From NCBI GenBank assembly GCA_902461565.1, contig CABPYL010000001.1, forward strand, positions 82,287 through 146,286: DNA of 64,000 bases. Direction: 5' to 3'. Of this stretch, positions 9,652 through 18,979 are shown one piece after another. This DNA is from an uncultured Porphyromonadaceae bacterium. Lineage in GTDB: Bacteria > Bacteroidota > Bacteroidia > Bacteroidales > Muribaculaceae. The position numbers and the translations under genes are program-made. The notes beneath the pieces were generated by a model. It had not been told where the DNA came from. It did no database searches and was given only the letters and a program-made list of their open reading frames with translations. How positions within the stretch are numbered: position 1 is the stretch's first letter; every line of letters begins with the position of its first letter.

Positions 9652-12600
9652 TTAGAATTTGAAATCCACGCCGAAGAGGAAAGTACGCGGGTTCGGGTAA
9701 GAGTTCCAGTCGATACCGGTGCTTATTGAGCCGCCGTCGGTCTGCGGACGTTCGGGATCGAGCCCTTTATATTGTGTAATGGTGAAAAGGTTCTGGGCCG
9801 AAACATAGATACGGAGAGATGTATTACCCAGCATGTTCTTTGGTAAGGTGTAGCCCAGCTGCATCATCTTGCAGCGGAAATACGAGCCGTCCTCGACATA
9901 GAAACTCGACACGCGGTTGTAGTTCTGGTTTCTGTCGTTTACAGACAGACGGGGGAGATCGTTTGAAGTTCCTTCGCCGTGCCATGTTTTGTCGAAGGTC
10001 CCGGCCCACACGTTATCGCCAGACACACCGGAGTATCGGCGTTTGGTGGTGTTGAATACATCGTTGCCGAATGTTCCGTAGAAGTTGGTGGAAAAATCGA
10101 AGTTGCGCCAGTTCAGCGACAGATTCAGACCTGCCAGCAGTTTGGGATATGCGTTGCCGATATAGCATTTGTCGCTGTCGTCGATGGAACCGTCATTGTT
10201 GATGTCAAGGAACCTGATGTCGCCCGGTACTGCATTGGGCTGGAGCAGATTACCGTGTTCGTCGGCATGCGATTTCACCTCGGCCCAGTTCTGGAATATA
10301 CCATCGGCCACAAAACCATAGAAACGACTGATTTCACCTCCGTCCTCGTTGCGTATAATTTTATCCATGTTGAAATCCTCGGACAGCACGGGACCGTCGC
10401 CCGAGAGTTTCACAGCCTTGTTCTTCACGCCCGAGAGGTTAACCCCCACGCTATAGGAAAACTCGCCGGCGCGATCTCTCCAGTTCAGCGACAGCTCCCA
10501 GCCTGTAGCCTGCATTTTGCCGATGTTCATGGTTACGGCGCCGTTCCAGTTCGGGTAGCCGAGCGATAGAATGTTCTCTTTCTTATATAACATGTCGTGC
10601 GATTTCTTCCGGTAAAGGTCGAAAGTCATGTCCAGGCGTGAGTTGAGGATACTTACATCAAGACCCAGGTCGAAGTCTTCGACAGTTTCCCAACGAAGCT
10701 TGTTGTTGCCCACGCTCGAAATCGTGGAGCCGGGTACGCGCACGCCGCCGATAACTGCCGCTGTGTTGTCGAGCAGTGTAAGATAGGCCGAAGAATCGAT
10801 GTTCTGGTTGCCGACACGGCCCCAGCCCAGACGTAGCTTCAGATTGTTGATTACCGTTTGGTTGCGCATGAAAGATTCATTGCTTATGCGCCATGCGCCG
10901 GAAATGGCAGGGAATGTCGCATAGCGGTTGCCTTTTGCAAACTTCGAGGAACCGTCGACACGTACCGAGGCAGTAATGTAATATCGGTTGTCGAAGTTAT
11001 ACATAGCACGGCCGAGATACGATACCAGTGTGTTGTAGGATGTGTTGCCGTCGGAATTTTGGTTAATCGTGCCGGCATGCACTTCGTTGAGGTTGCTGCT
11101 TGTACCCGGTACATTGTCGCGCGAACCGTAAACCCAATAGTCCATGAATTTCTCGGCTGTGAAGCCGGCCATAGCATTGATGTTGTGTTTTTCTGCGATT
11201 GTTGTGTTGTAGTTCACAGTGTTGGTCCAGTTCCAGTCTATGTTCTGGCTCATGCGGCGGCTTACATGGTTGTTTGTCTCCTGTTCCTGCTGGTCGATGA
11301 AGAACTTGGGCGTGAAGCCGTCGGTACGGCGGAAGCGTGCGTTAACACCGAACTGCGTGCGGATAGTGAGGCCGTCGATTGGGCTCACCTGCAGATAGGG
11401 ATCGAAGAACATTCCGAATTCACGGGAATGACCGTTGGCTCGCGATATTACGCCGGCGGGATTGTGGGTGGTGTTGTTATAGCTTCGCTGATAATTGTTA
11501 TATGGATTGCCGTCCCATTCCGATTCGGGTTTGAACACCGGAGTAGTGGGGTCCATAGCCATGATAGATCCGAAGTCGCTGGGGCTGTCGTCCCACGATT
11601 CCATGCGCGGAGCCATGTTGATACCTGCAAGAACGTACTTGTTGAACCGATACTCGGTGTTGAGGCGGATATTGAGTTTGTCCCAGTAGCCGTAGTCGAA
11701 TTGCGAGTTGTTCTTGAAATAACCGGCACTCAGGCTATAAATATAGTTTTTGGTACCTCCGGTCATATTGAACTGATAGTTCTGTATCATTGCCGTTTTA
11801 TTCACAACGGCATCCCACCAGTCGGTGCCTTCGGCATCGGTGTAGCCCGAAATTGGGCTGTTCCACATGGGGCTGCGTCCATCGTTGGTGTAGCGGGCCT
11901 TGTATACTTTTTCGTATTCGGCAGCTCCGGCCATCTTAGGTTTTTTCAAAGTCTGAAAGCCAACCGAGGCGGTGAAATTGAAACTTGTCTTGCCCTCGGC
12001 GCCTTTCTTTGTCGTTACCAGAATCACACCGTTGCTGCCTCGGGTACCGTAGATTGCCGCCGACGAGGCGTCTTTCAGCACTTCCATGCTTTCTATATCG
12101 CCAGCATTGAGAAAATTCACATCAGTACCGATGGGAACACCGTCCACAACATACAGCGGCTCGGAACCGTTTACAGTTGTTACACCGCGGATAATCACCT
12201 TTGGCGCGCTGCCCGGTCCGCCGCCCGACGATATCTGCACGCCGTTCACCTTACCCTGGAGAGCGTCCATCGGGTTGCCGGTGGTTACTTCGGTAATCTG
12301 GGTCCCTTTGACAGTGGAGATGGAACTGGTAAGGTCGCTTTTCTTGACCACACCATAGCCTACCACGACAAGCTCTTCAAGATTTTCGGAACTTTCGGCA
12401 AGCACTACATCGATACGTGAACGACCCTCTACTTTGATATTTTGAGTTTGGAAACCTATGTAAGAGAATGTGAGGGTGCCTTTTGGATCTACGGTTATGG
12501 TATAGTTGCCGTCGATATCGGTTGTAACACCGGTAGTGCCGGTCTGGACGCTGGCTCCGATGAGAGGTTCTCCGGTGTTGTCGGTCACTGTACCGCTTAC

Positions 12601-12666
12601 TTTGATCTGTGCCGTGGCGCATAATGCAATCAGGCCCACGAACAGAAGTGTTATATAACGTTTCAT
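9652..12666 (-). CDS. SusC/RagA-family TonB-dependent transporter
   Basis: 1004 residues. Signal peptide (about 1-19), then a carboxypeptidase-regulatory-like domain (about 20-95: VSGTVTDNTGEPLIGASV), a short linker with the VVVGYG motif, the plug domain (about 110-230 with ISSGGGPGSAPKVIIRG and YVVDGVPIG) and a C-terminal 22-strand barrel that ends in Phe. It imports oligosaccharides released at the surface, powered by TonB. It is shorter than many SusC proteins and has no extra N-terminal STN signalling domain, so regulation should run through the hybrid two-component system rather than an anti-sigma factor. It is six bases downstream of the lipoprotein gene. Confidence 0.95.
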   Translation of the reverse strand: MKRYITLLFVGLIALCATAQIKVSGTVTDNTGEPLIGASVQTGTTGVTTDIDGNYTITVDPKGTLTFSYIGFQTQNIKVEGRSRIDVVLAESSENLEELVVVGYGVVKKSDLTSSISTVKGTQITEVTTGNPMDALQGKVNGVQISSGGGPGSAPKVIIRGVTTVNGSEPLYVVDGVPIGTDVNFLNAGDIESMEVLKDASSAAIYGTRGSNGVILVTTKKGAEGKTSFNFTASVGFQTLKKPKMAGAAEYEKVYKARYTNDGRSPMWNSPISGYTDAEGTDWWDAVVNKTAMIQNYQFNMTGGTKNYIYSLSAGYFKNNSQFDYGYWDKLNIRLNTEYRFNKYVLAGINMAPRMESWDDSPSDFGSIMAMDPTTPVFKPESEWDGNPYNNYQRSYNNTTHNPAGVISRANGHSREFGMFFDPYLQVSPIDGLTIRTQFGVNARFRRTDGFTPKFFIDQQEQETNNHVSRRMSQNIDWNWTNTVNYNTTIAEKHNINAMAGFTAEKFMDYWVYGSRDNVPGTSSNLNEVHAGTINQNSDGNTSYNTLVSYLGRAMYNFDNRYYITASVRVDGSSKFAKGNRYATFPAISGAWRISNESFMRNQTVINNLKLRLGWGRVGNQNIDSSAYLTLLDNTAAVIGGVRVPGSTISSVGNNKLRWETVEDFDLGLDVSILNSRLDMTFDLYRKKSHDMLYKKENILSLGYPNWNGAVTMNIGKMQATGWELSLNWRDRAGEFSYSVGVNLSGVKNKAVKLSGDGPVLSEDFNMDKIIRNEDGGEISRFYGFVADGIFQNWAEVKSHADEHGNLLQPNAVPGDIRFLDINNDGSIDDSDKCYIGNAYPKLLAGLNLSLNWRNFDFSTNFYGTFGNDVFNTTKRRYSGVSGDNVWAGTFDKTWHGEGTSNDLPRLSVNDRNQNYNRVSSFYVEDGSYFRCKMMQLGYTLPKNMLGNTSLRIYVSAQNLFTITQYKGLDPERPQTDGGSISTGIDWNSYPNPRTFLFGVDFKF

Positions 12667-12672
12667 AGCATT

Positions 12673-14157
12673 TTACTTTTTAACAGGTACGATTTTCATA
12701 CGGTCGAGATGAGCGTCCATAATCAGGTTGTATTCGCCGTCGGCCGGAATTGCAGGTTTAAACCATTTATCCTCGGCGCGGTTGCCGTTCCACTTGGGAT
12801 TGGTTACCTCGCCATACCATCCGCAGATTTCAGGATCCTGCTCGTCGTCGGCGCGCCAGGTGCAGTAGTTCCACCAGCCGTCGGGGTGATAGTTGTGGAT
12901 TATGAATCCCGAGTGACGTCCGGCCTTAAGCTTCAGCGGTTCGGGAAGACGGTAGATGTGCGGATTCACGGCATCCTGTTCAAAACGCACGATGTTTTCG
13001 GGGCCTTCGGTGGTGTAGCCGAAGTAGAATTCTATAAATTCCTCACCGGATTTCCAGCGATCTAGTTCATTGGCGCCGAATGTATGGGGTATCGGATCGA
13101 TTGCCTCGGCGATGCTGTATGTTTCTATGCTGTATGTGCACTTCACTGTATTGAACTTGATAAGATAGTAAGTGTTGGCTATATCAAGCACAAAAGGTTT
13201 GGCTTCCGCGGGGTCGGAGACTATGCGCGTGTTGTCCGCCGGATCAAGGCCGATGCACAGCGGTGCGAAATCGTTGCGCTGGGGCAGGAAGAAAATTTCG
13301 GTACCTGCTTTTTCATTATAATAGCGTGCTTCGTATTCGAAAGGCGCCGTATGGCTGATCAGCATGGGAACGCCCATTACGTCGGAATTTAGTTCGGCCG
13401 CTGTGGCTACGTCCGCAAGCCACATCTTGGCAAAGTCGGGAGTGTCGCTCACGTGTACTATTGTTGTGGTCTCCGTTACATTGTTCCACTGGTCGGTGGC
13501 GCTGATATTGATGGAATATTCAGCATTCCGTGCGGGGAATTCTATAAGCCGCGAGAATGTATACGAAGTCGGGTCCTCGAACTCCGTAACCGTAGAACTG
13601 AAATTTATTTCAGGGATTTCCACGCTTACCGAGCCGAGAGCTCGGTCGTCGGTTACGGTAAAACTTAAATCAAGTTCAGCCTTGTCGGCGAGGACTACCG
13701 TTACTTCGTCGGCAGGTGTTACTGCAAATTTCGGAGCTTCGATATCTCCGTTCATATCAATGGTTACTGTGGTGGACGACGAATTTCCAAGCACGTCGAA
13801 TGCAGATAGCAGGACTTCGAATTTGTCGCCGGCTTCGGTAAGGTCCGATGTGATTTTGTAGTTCAGGTCGTAGGTTTCTTTGGCCTCTCCATATATGGAA
13901 AGGAGGTCGATACGCTTGTCAAGATATAGTGGAAGACATTCAAGCGTGATGTGGCTGAGACCATCGGCATCTTTCACTATACCTGTAATGTGCAACGTCT
14001 GGCCGGGGCGGCTTCCTATCACCGGTTTCTCAATCGAGAACTCGGGATTCTTTCCGTCCACCGACGGCCATTTCTCATTGTCATCGTCGCACGCAAAAAA
14101 GGTGCCTGCAAGCAGGAACGCCACAAATGCACCAGGATAAAAATGCGTTTTTTTCAT
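12673..14157 (-). CDS. Ig-like surface lipoprotein, putative glycan-binding protein (SGBP)
   Basis: 494 residues. Lipobox FFAC (Cys23) followed by four acidic residues. Two immunoglobulin/cadherin-like beta domains (about 40-135 and 140-230) precede a larger C-terminal region rich in Trp and Tyr whose end (PADGEYNLIMDAHLDRMKI) resembles the last strands of SusE/SusF-type modules. It is the first gene of the operon, which is unusual since surface glycan-binding proteins commonly follow susD. The probable role is recruiting polysaccharide to the SusCD complex. No enzyme motif is seen. Confidence 0.65.
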   Translation of the reverse strand: MKKTHFYPGAFVAFLLAGTFFACDDDNEKWPSVDGKNPEFSIEKPVIGSRPGQTLHITGIVKDADGLSHITLECLPLYLDKRIDLLSIYGEAKETYDLNYKITSDLTEAGDKFEVLLSAFDVLGNSSSTTVTIDMNGDIEAPKFAVTPADEVTVVLADKAELDLSFTVTDDRALGSVSVEIPEINFSSTVTEFEDPTSYTFSRLIEFPARNAEYSINISATDQWNNVTETTTIVHVSDTPDFAKMWLADVATAAELNSDVMGVPMLISHTAPFEYEARYYNEKAGTEIFFLPQRNDFAPLCIGLDPADNTRIVSDPAEAKPFVLDIANTYYLIKFNTVKCTYSIETYSIAEAIDPIPHTFGANELDRWKSGEEFIEFYFGYTTEGPENIVRFEQDAVNPHIYRLPEPLKLKAGRHSGFIIHNYHPDGWWNYCTWRADDEQDPEICGWYGEVTNPKWNGNRAEDKWFKPAIPADGEYNLIMDAHLDRMKIVPVKK

Positions 14158-14235
14158 GTAAGAGAATTGGTATGTTGATTTGGTTTGGTAATAAACTGAA
14201 AAATGTGATAATATCTGTTGGCGCTTCTATCGTCG

Positions 14236-14243
14236 CAAAATTA
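14236..14243 (-). promoter_or_regulatory. -7 box of the utilization-locus promoter
   Basis: On the minus strand this reads TAATTTTG (consensus TAnnTTTG), 79 bases upstream of the first gene. There is no TTG at the -33 position. Instead the nearest GGYCG-N6-CGTCA repeat starts 22 bases upstream, which fits a promoter that depends on an activator. Confidence 0.45.
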
Positions 14244-14265
14244 GTCCATATAGCCAGCTCGGGGT

Positions 14266-14341
14266 GGCCGCTTTTTCGTCATACTCGGTCGAAAATCCGT
14301 CAAAAAACCTTTCTGTAGTAGCCCTGGTCGGTTTTTCGTCA
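14266..14341. promoter_or_regulatory. Three direct repeats GGYCG-N6-CGTCA, candidate HTCS operator
   Basis: The repeats lie at 14266-14281, 14287-14302 and 14326-14341, all in the same orientation, with starts 21 and 39 bp apart. Within each, the two conserved blocks begin 11 bp apart, one helical turn, as expected for the two helix-turn-helix motifs of an AraC-type domain. They fill the gap between the divergent locus and its regulator, whose C-terminus is such a domain. The functional reading is an inference. Confidence 0.5.
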
Positions 14342-14350
14342 TTTATTTGC

Positions 14351-14358
14351 TATCTTTG
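14351..14358 (+). promoter_or_regulatory. -7 box of the hybrid-regulator promoter
   Basis: TATCTTTG matches TAnnTTTG and lies 14 bases before the start codon, so the leader would be very short. No good -33 TTG is seen. The third operator repeat ends 9 bases upstream, allowing autoregulation. Confidence 0.4.
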
Positions 14359-14372
14359 CAGAGAATCGTACC

Positions 14373-17300
14373 ATGAATATGAACCGACAAAAATATCTCC
14401 TGCAGTTCTTCGTTTTGCTCGTAGCTGTTGCTGCCGCGCATGCCGGCCGCAATATCATACGCCTCGGATTTGACTGCGGTCTGTCCAACAATTATGTGAT
14501 GGGCATAGCTCAGGATCGTAACGGTTTTGTTTGGATTTCTACCGAATCGGGTCTTAACCGCTACGATGGAGCAACTTTCCGTGTATTTAAAAAAGAAGGA
14601 CAAACAGCCTTGTCGGCTAACGAGCTAAACCGTATCTGCACCGATACTGTCAACAACATTCTGTGGATTGCCACCCAGCGGCACGGTCTCGACCGTCTTG
14701 ACTGCAATACATATAAATTGCAGAATTACATGCGCGATCCCGATAACCCGGCATCGATAGCCAGCGATGGTGTTACCGATGTAGCTGTAGATGAGGCGAG
14801 GCAGTGTATATGGGTAAGTACCTACACCGACGGACTTGACCGCTTCGACCCAGACAAAGGTGTATTTGAACATTATAATACCCGCACCATAGGCAACTGG
14901 CCCGACAACCAGCTGTGGTGCGTGGCTCTCGGTAACGGCGGCACTGTTTTGACAGGACATGTAGGTGCCGGATTCACGGTTCTCGATCCCGGACGACGCA
15001 AGGTGCGGAATTTCCGTCATATTCCCGGCGACAGACAGTCTATTCCTGGCAATCAGGTGCGTTCTGTTCTTGTTGATTCATACCGTAATGTGTGGGTCGG
15101 TACCGACGAAGGTCTTGCACGTTTCGACGAAACTTCGGGCAAGTTCATCTGTTTCGTACCCGACGACGACGGTGCGCTCGGCACCGCCGCTCCGCACAAT
15201 ATAATGCACCTCGCCGAGACCAAAGACGGAAGACTGTGGATTTCAACGGAAAATGGCGGTGTGCGTATTCTCGACATACGCAACAGTCTCGTGCTGCGTC
15301 CTGAAGATGTTCGGTTTGCCCATATCGATGTGCAGCCCGAGGGGTTCGACGGTCTGGGCGTGTCAAATAAAACTATCCACGGTGTATTCGAAGATTCGTT
15401 CGGTAATATATGGATAGGAACCTACGGAGACGGGCTCGATGTTATTGCCCGTCGCGACGTATCTTTCGACCGAATTCATACACGGTCGTTCCCGGTTACG
15501 GCTACTTTCAATTCCGTTATGTCGCTTTGTGCTTTGGGCGATACCCTTGCGGCCGGTACCGACGGCAAGGGTATAGATCTGTATGCTCCCGGTCGTTTCC
15601 TGGCCAACATCAAACCTTCGGCTTCCAATCTTCCGGGCGATGCCGTTCTCTCGCTTGCCGCCGATCACCAGGGCAAACTCTGGGTGGGCACATACGCCGG
15701 AGGTGTGGCTATAATCGACAGACATGGTAAACTCAAAGATATATCGCCGGAGGATATGACTGATGTCCGCGCGCTATGTGTCCTCCGCAATGGACAGGTG
15801 GTTGCCGGATGTGGCGAAGGGGTGGTGGTGTATGCTCCAGACGGTACAATCCTCCGTACCTTGCGTCGCTCCCGCGGAGAAATTGCCGATGAATGGATAC
15901 GCACTATCCACGAACGTCCCGACGGCAAAATCTGGATAGGCTCGTTCGGTGGAGGTATCTCTGTCTACGACAGCGATTTCCGGTTTCTCCGTTCGATACA
16001 TAACTGGGACGGTCTTCCGTCGAATACCGTTAACCATCTTATAGAAAATCCTGATGGCGGTGTATGGAGCGCCACCGGCGACGGCCTGACCCTTGTCAAC
16101 GATTCTGTGCGCGTAGATACTATTATAGGTACTTCTGCAGGTCTTTCCGATCCATGCGTGCGCGCGTTATGCTACGATTCGGACGGTACGCTATGGCTGA
16201 GTACGACTTCCGGTATCAGCAGTATGGATTCTACGGGACACATCAGTAACTATGGCACACCTGACGGAGTTGTCGGAGGCGACTTTTACGGAGGTGCCGT
16301 AGCCACAACATCCGACGGCAGGATTTCTTTCGGCTCTCATTCCGGAATATTTTCGTTCTCTCCGGCAGAGTTCCGGGCCGACGGCACTATTGCAGCCCCT
16401 GTCATTTCAAGTATTGCCGTATACGGTGCAAATGCCAAAGACAGCCCTTTTGAAATATATTCGCCAGATAAAACAGTCACTCTGCCATATAATCAGAACA
16501 CATTGCGGTTAGAATTCAACGTACTTGATCCATCGCTGGCATCGGCTGTCGATTACCGATACAAAGTTGACGGTGTAAATGGCCGGTGGTATTCCGCCTC
16601 CGACGCTTCGGGCCTTTACCTGCGCAATCTAAGTCCGGGGAAATACACCGTGACCATCGAAGCCACATTGCGTAATCATCCCGATGTTACTGCGACGACA
16701 AGTATGGATATTGTCATTGCCCCTCCTCTGTGGGCCACATGGTGGGCGAAACTGATTTATATTGTCTTTGCTGTATGCGTGGCTTTCTTTGCCATACGCA
16801 TCTACAAAAAACGTCTCTCGCTGGAATATGAACTCGCCCTAGAGCGTCGCAACAACCGCCATACCGAAAGGCTGAATGCGGAGCGCATGCGCTTCTTCAC
16901 CAATATAACTCATGAACTGCGTACTCCGCTGACACTTATCCTCGGACCTATCGAAGATATGAAGGCCGATCGTTCTATCTCGCAGACAAATGTGAGGAAA
17001 CTCAACGTAATCCACAAATCCGCCTTGCATCTGTTGCAGCTTATCAATACCATACTCGAATTCCGCAAAACGGAAACGCAGAACTGTCATCTCAAGGTAA
17101 CCAATGCGGATCTTGCCCTTACCATCGCCGATATCGGCAACCGCTACAGGGACCTCAATACCAATAGCGCTCTTACTATCGACACCTATATAACCCCCGG
17201 AGACTACAAGCAATGGTTCGATCCCGAAATAATATCGATGATAGTGGATAATCTTGTGTCGAATGCCTGTAAATATACTTCGTCGGGACGCGTGGTTCTA

Positions 17301-18458
17301 CGTCTGCGCCACACCTCAGAATCTGGCGTACCGTTCACAGAGATTTCGGTAGAGGATACGGGTATTGGAATGTCGCAGGAAACACTTCATCATATTTTCG
17401 ACCGCTATTACCGCGACCATCGTGCCGAGACACAACTTGGAACCGGCATAGGACTTGCCTTGGTTTACAACCTCGTCCGCATTCATGAAGGCGAGATTTT
17501 TGTAGACAGTGAACTCGACCGCGGTTCCGTTTTCACTTTCAGAATACATACCGACAGTATCTATCCTCAGGCCGAGCGCCGCAACGCTGCCACCTGTGTC
17601 GTCAAAAAAGAAGCAGAAGCCACCGGCGACCGTCCTTCTTCCGACGAGGAACGTCCCCTCATTCTCATTGTGGAAGACAATACCGATATCGTAGACTATA
17701 TCAGCGAGTCTATCTCCGATGACTACCGCGTGGTTTCTGTGCTTGACGGTGCCGAGGGCCTCAACCAGGCAAGCCGGATATTCCCCGATATGATTATCAG
17801 CGATATCATGATGCCCAAAATGGACGGTATAAGCATGGTAAAGGCGCTGAAAGAGAATCCGGAAACCGAGCATATTCCAATAATCTTCGTTACTGCCAAA
17901 ATCGCCGACGAAGCACGGCTCGAGGCATACGAAGCCGGAGCTGACTCGTTTATCACCAAACCTTTTTCGGCGGTAATGCTTCGTTCGCGCATCCGCAATA
18001 TATTCGATACTCGCCGCAACCTTGCCGCCGCTTTCATTGCCAAAGGAGAACCGGTACTTACGGGTGTCCATGAGAAGGGCATTGAAACGCCTCAGGACGA
18101 GAACGTGATTGTGTCTGAAATGAGCCGACGCGATGCCGATTTTATTCTTAAAGTTGAAACGGTTATAAAGGATCAACTCTCAAATGAGAACTTGGATGTG
18201 GCTCTGATTGCCGATGCGGTGTGCATGAGTCATTCCACTCTGTATCGAAAAATTAAGGCTATCACGGGTCTTTCCATCACAGGATTGATTCGCAAGTTGC
18301 GTGCACGCGAAGCATCCGTGTTGCTCCAAGACGGACGTTACACCGTATCGGAAATAGCATTTATGGTCGGCATGGGCAATCCCGGCAATTTCCGCCAGTG
18401 CTTCCGTGAAGAATTCGGCATGACGCCTTCCGAGTATCGCAACTCGCACAGAAAATAG
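14373..18458 (+). CDS. Hybrid two-component system regulator (HTCS) of the locus
   Basis: 1361 residues, the usual HTCS length. Signal peptide (about 1-25), then a periplasmic sensor of many two-component-propeller repeats (DRNGFVWISTESGLNRYDG and relatives, about 30-690), a Y_Y_Y beta domain (about 700-780), one transmembrane helix (about 788-812), HisKA with phospho-acceptor His847 in THELRTPLT, an HATPase domain with DTGIGM and GTGIGLALVYN, a receiver domain with Asp1144 in ISDIMMPKMDG, and a C-terminal AraC-type helix-turn-helix (about 1262-1360). It senses an oligosaccharide in the periplasm and activates the divergent SusCD operon. The start chosen is the first ATG; a second Met lies two codons in. 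Confidence 0.95.
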   Translation: MNMNRQKYLLQFFVLLVAVAAAHAGRNIIRLGFDCGLSNNYVMGIAQDRNGFVWISTESGLNRYDGATFRVFKKEGQTALSANELNRICTDTVNNILWIATQRHGLDRLDCNTYKLQNYMRDPDNPASIASDGVTDVAVDEARQCIWVSTYTDGLDRFDPDKGVFEHYNTRTIGNWPDNQLWCVALGNGGTVLTGHVGAGFTVLDPGRRKVRNFRHIPGDRQSIPGNQVRSVLVDSYRNVWVGTDEGLARFDETSGKFICFVPDDDGALGTAAPHNIMHLAETKDGRLWISTENGGVRILDIRNSLVLRPEDVRFAHIDVQPEGFDGLGVSNKTIHGVFEDSFGNIWIGTYGDGLDVIARRDVSFDRIHTRSFPVTATFNSVMSLCALGDTLAAGTDGKGIDLYAPGRFLANIKPSASNLPGDAVLSLAADHQGKLWVGTYAGGVAIIDRHGKLKDISPEDMTDVRALCVLRNGQVVAGCGEGVVVYAPDGTILRTLRRSRGEIADEWIRTIHERPDGKIWIGSFGGGISVYDSDFRFLRSIHNWDGLPSNTVNHLIENPDGGVWSATGDGLTLVNDSVRVDTIIGTSAGLSDPCVRALCYDSDGTLWLSTTSGISSMDSTGHISNYGTPDGVVGGDFYGGAVATTSDGRISFGSHSGIFSFSPAEFRADGTIAAPVISSIAVYGANAKDSPFEIYSPDKTVTLPYNQNTLRLEFNVLDPSLASAVDYRYKVDGVNGRWYSASDASGLYLRNLSPGKYTVTIEATLRNHPDVTATTSMDIVIAPPLWATWWAKLIYIVFAVCVAFFAIRIYKKRLSLEYELALERRNNRHTERLNAERMRFFTNITHELRTPLTLILGPIEDMKADRSISQTNVRKLNVIHKSALHLLQLINTILEFRKTETQNCHLKVTNADLALTIADIGNRYRDLNTNSALTIDTYITPGDYKQWFDPEIISMIVDNLVSNACKYTSSGRVVLRLRHTSESGVPFTEISVEDTGIGMSQETLHHIFDRYYRDHRAETQLGTGIGLALVYNLVRIHEGEIFVDSELDRGSVFTFRIHTDSIYPQAERRNAATCVVKKEAEATGDRPSSDEERPLILIVEDNTDIVDYISESISDDYRVVSVLDGAEGLNQASRIFPDMIISDIMMPKMDGISMVKALKENPETEHIPIIFVTAKIADEARLEAYEAGADSFITKPFSAVMLRSRIRNIFDTRRNLAAAFIAKGEPVLTGVHEKGIETPQDENVIVSEMSRRDADFILKVETVIKDQLSNENLDVALIADAVCMSHSTLYRKIKAITGLSITGLIRKLRAREASVLLQDGRYTVSEIAFMVGMGNPGNFRQCFREEFGMTPSEYRNSHRK

Positions 18459-18531
18459 TACTGGGAGAATTAATTGTGGCTATTGGTGCTGTTTATCAAA
18501 GAGTTAGCAGTGCTATTTCGAGATAGCCAAT

Positions 18532-18595
18532 AAAAAAAATTGATTGTCTCGCGACAACCAATCCAGTTAACCTTAAATCTATACCATGAAAAACA
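18532..18595 (-). ncRNA. Candidate small RNA, about 60 nt, antisense-strand unit behind the HTCS gene
   Basis: A near-ideal minus-strand promoter (18601-18631) is followed 38 bases later by an intrinsic terminator: TGGTTGTC (18560-18553), loop GCGA, GACAATCA (18548-18541), then eight T (18539-18532). The predicted RNA starts near 18595 and holds no reading frame longer than two codons. I recognise no RNA family. Alternatively the terminator serves a longer unit and the promoter is decorative. Confidence 0.4.
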
Positions 18596-18600
18596 CAATG

Positions 18601-18631
18601 CAAAGGTATAACACTTTACCATATTATGCAA
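18601..18631 (-). promoter_or_regulatory. Orphan promoter on the minus strand
   Basis: TTG (18631-18629), a 20-base spacer, then TACCTTTG (18608-18601): full agreement with the Bacteroidetes consensus. No minus-strand protein gene lies downstream before the opposing end of the HTCS gene. Confidence 0.55.
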
Positions 18632-18886
18632 GTAAATTGAAGCAAAAAGTGTGTGTTTTAACAATATTTTTGTATTTTAGTATGTAATAGTTCAGAATGA
18701 ATGGAGTTTTGATATTTTCGAAAGGTTCTGTTTTTGTTTTGTGTGTAGGTGGCTTTCGTAACGAAAGTTTAACATAAAAAGCTTCTTTTCTTCTGAGCCA
18801 TAACGTTTTATGCTGCTGGGGCAAACAAATGTGGCCGGAACGGAAGTCTGGTCAGGCAAAATTGGTAAACTTTAGGCAATTACGGG
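18632..18886. other. AT-rich gap without a recognisable gene
   Basis: Part of the 520-base gap between the HTCS gene and the DXS-like gene. It contains the perfect 7+1+7 palindrome CTTTCGTAACGAAAG at 18753-18767. No reading frame with coding character was seen on either strand, and I cannot identify a riboswitch. Confidence 0.4.
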
Positions 18887-18919
18887 TTGTTAATTAATGA
18901 AATTATGGTTGTAATTTTG
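18887..18919 (+). promoter_or_regulatory. Probable promoter of the DXS-like gene
   Basis: TTG (18887-18889), 22-base spacer, TAATTTTG (18912-18919). The spacer is one or two bases longer than usual. The predicted leader is about 55 bases. Confidence 0.4.
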
Positions 18920-18979
18920 TATTTGAAAAGATAAAAAATTAACACATAATGATATATAATTAACAAATAACCAATATAT

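Noticed and set aside
10858..12420. Long open frame (520 codons) on the plus strand opposite susC
   Set aside because: It mirrors the codon pattern of susC, has no signal or family features, and susC is certain.
18477..18529. Inverted repeat TGGCTAT/ATAGCCA after the HTCS stop as a plus-strand terminator
   Set aside because: Loop of about 40 bases and an A run, not T, on the plus strand; the nearby minus-strand terminator explains the A run.
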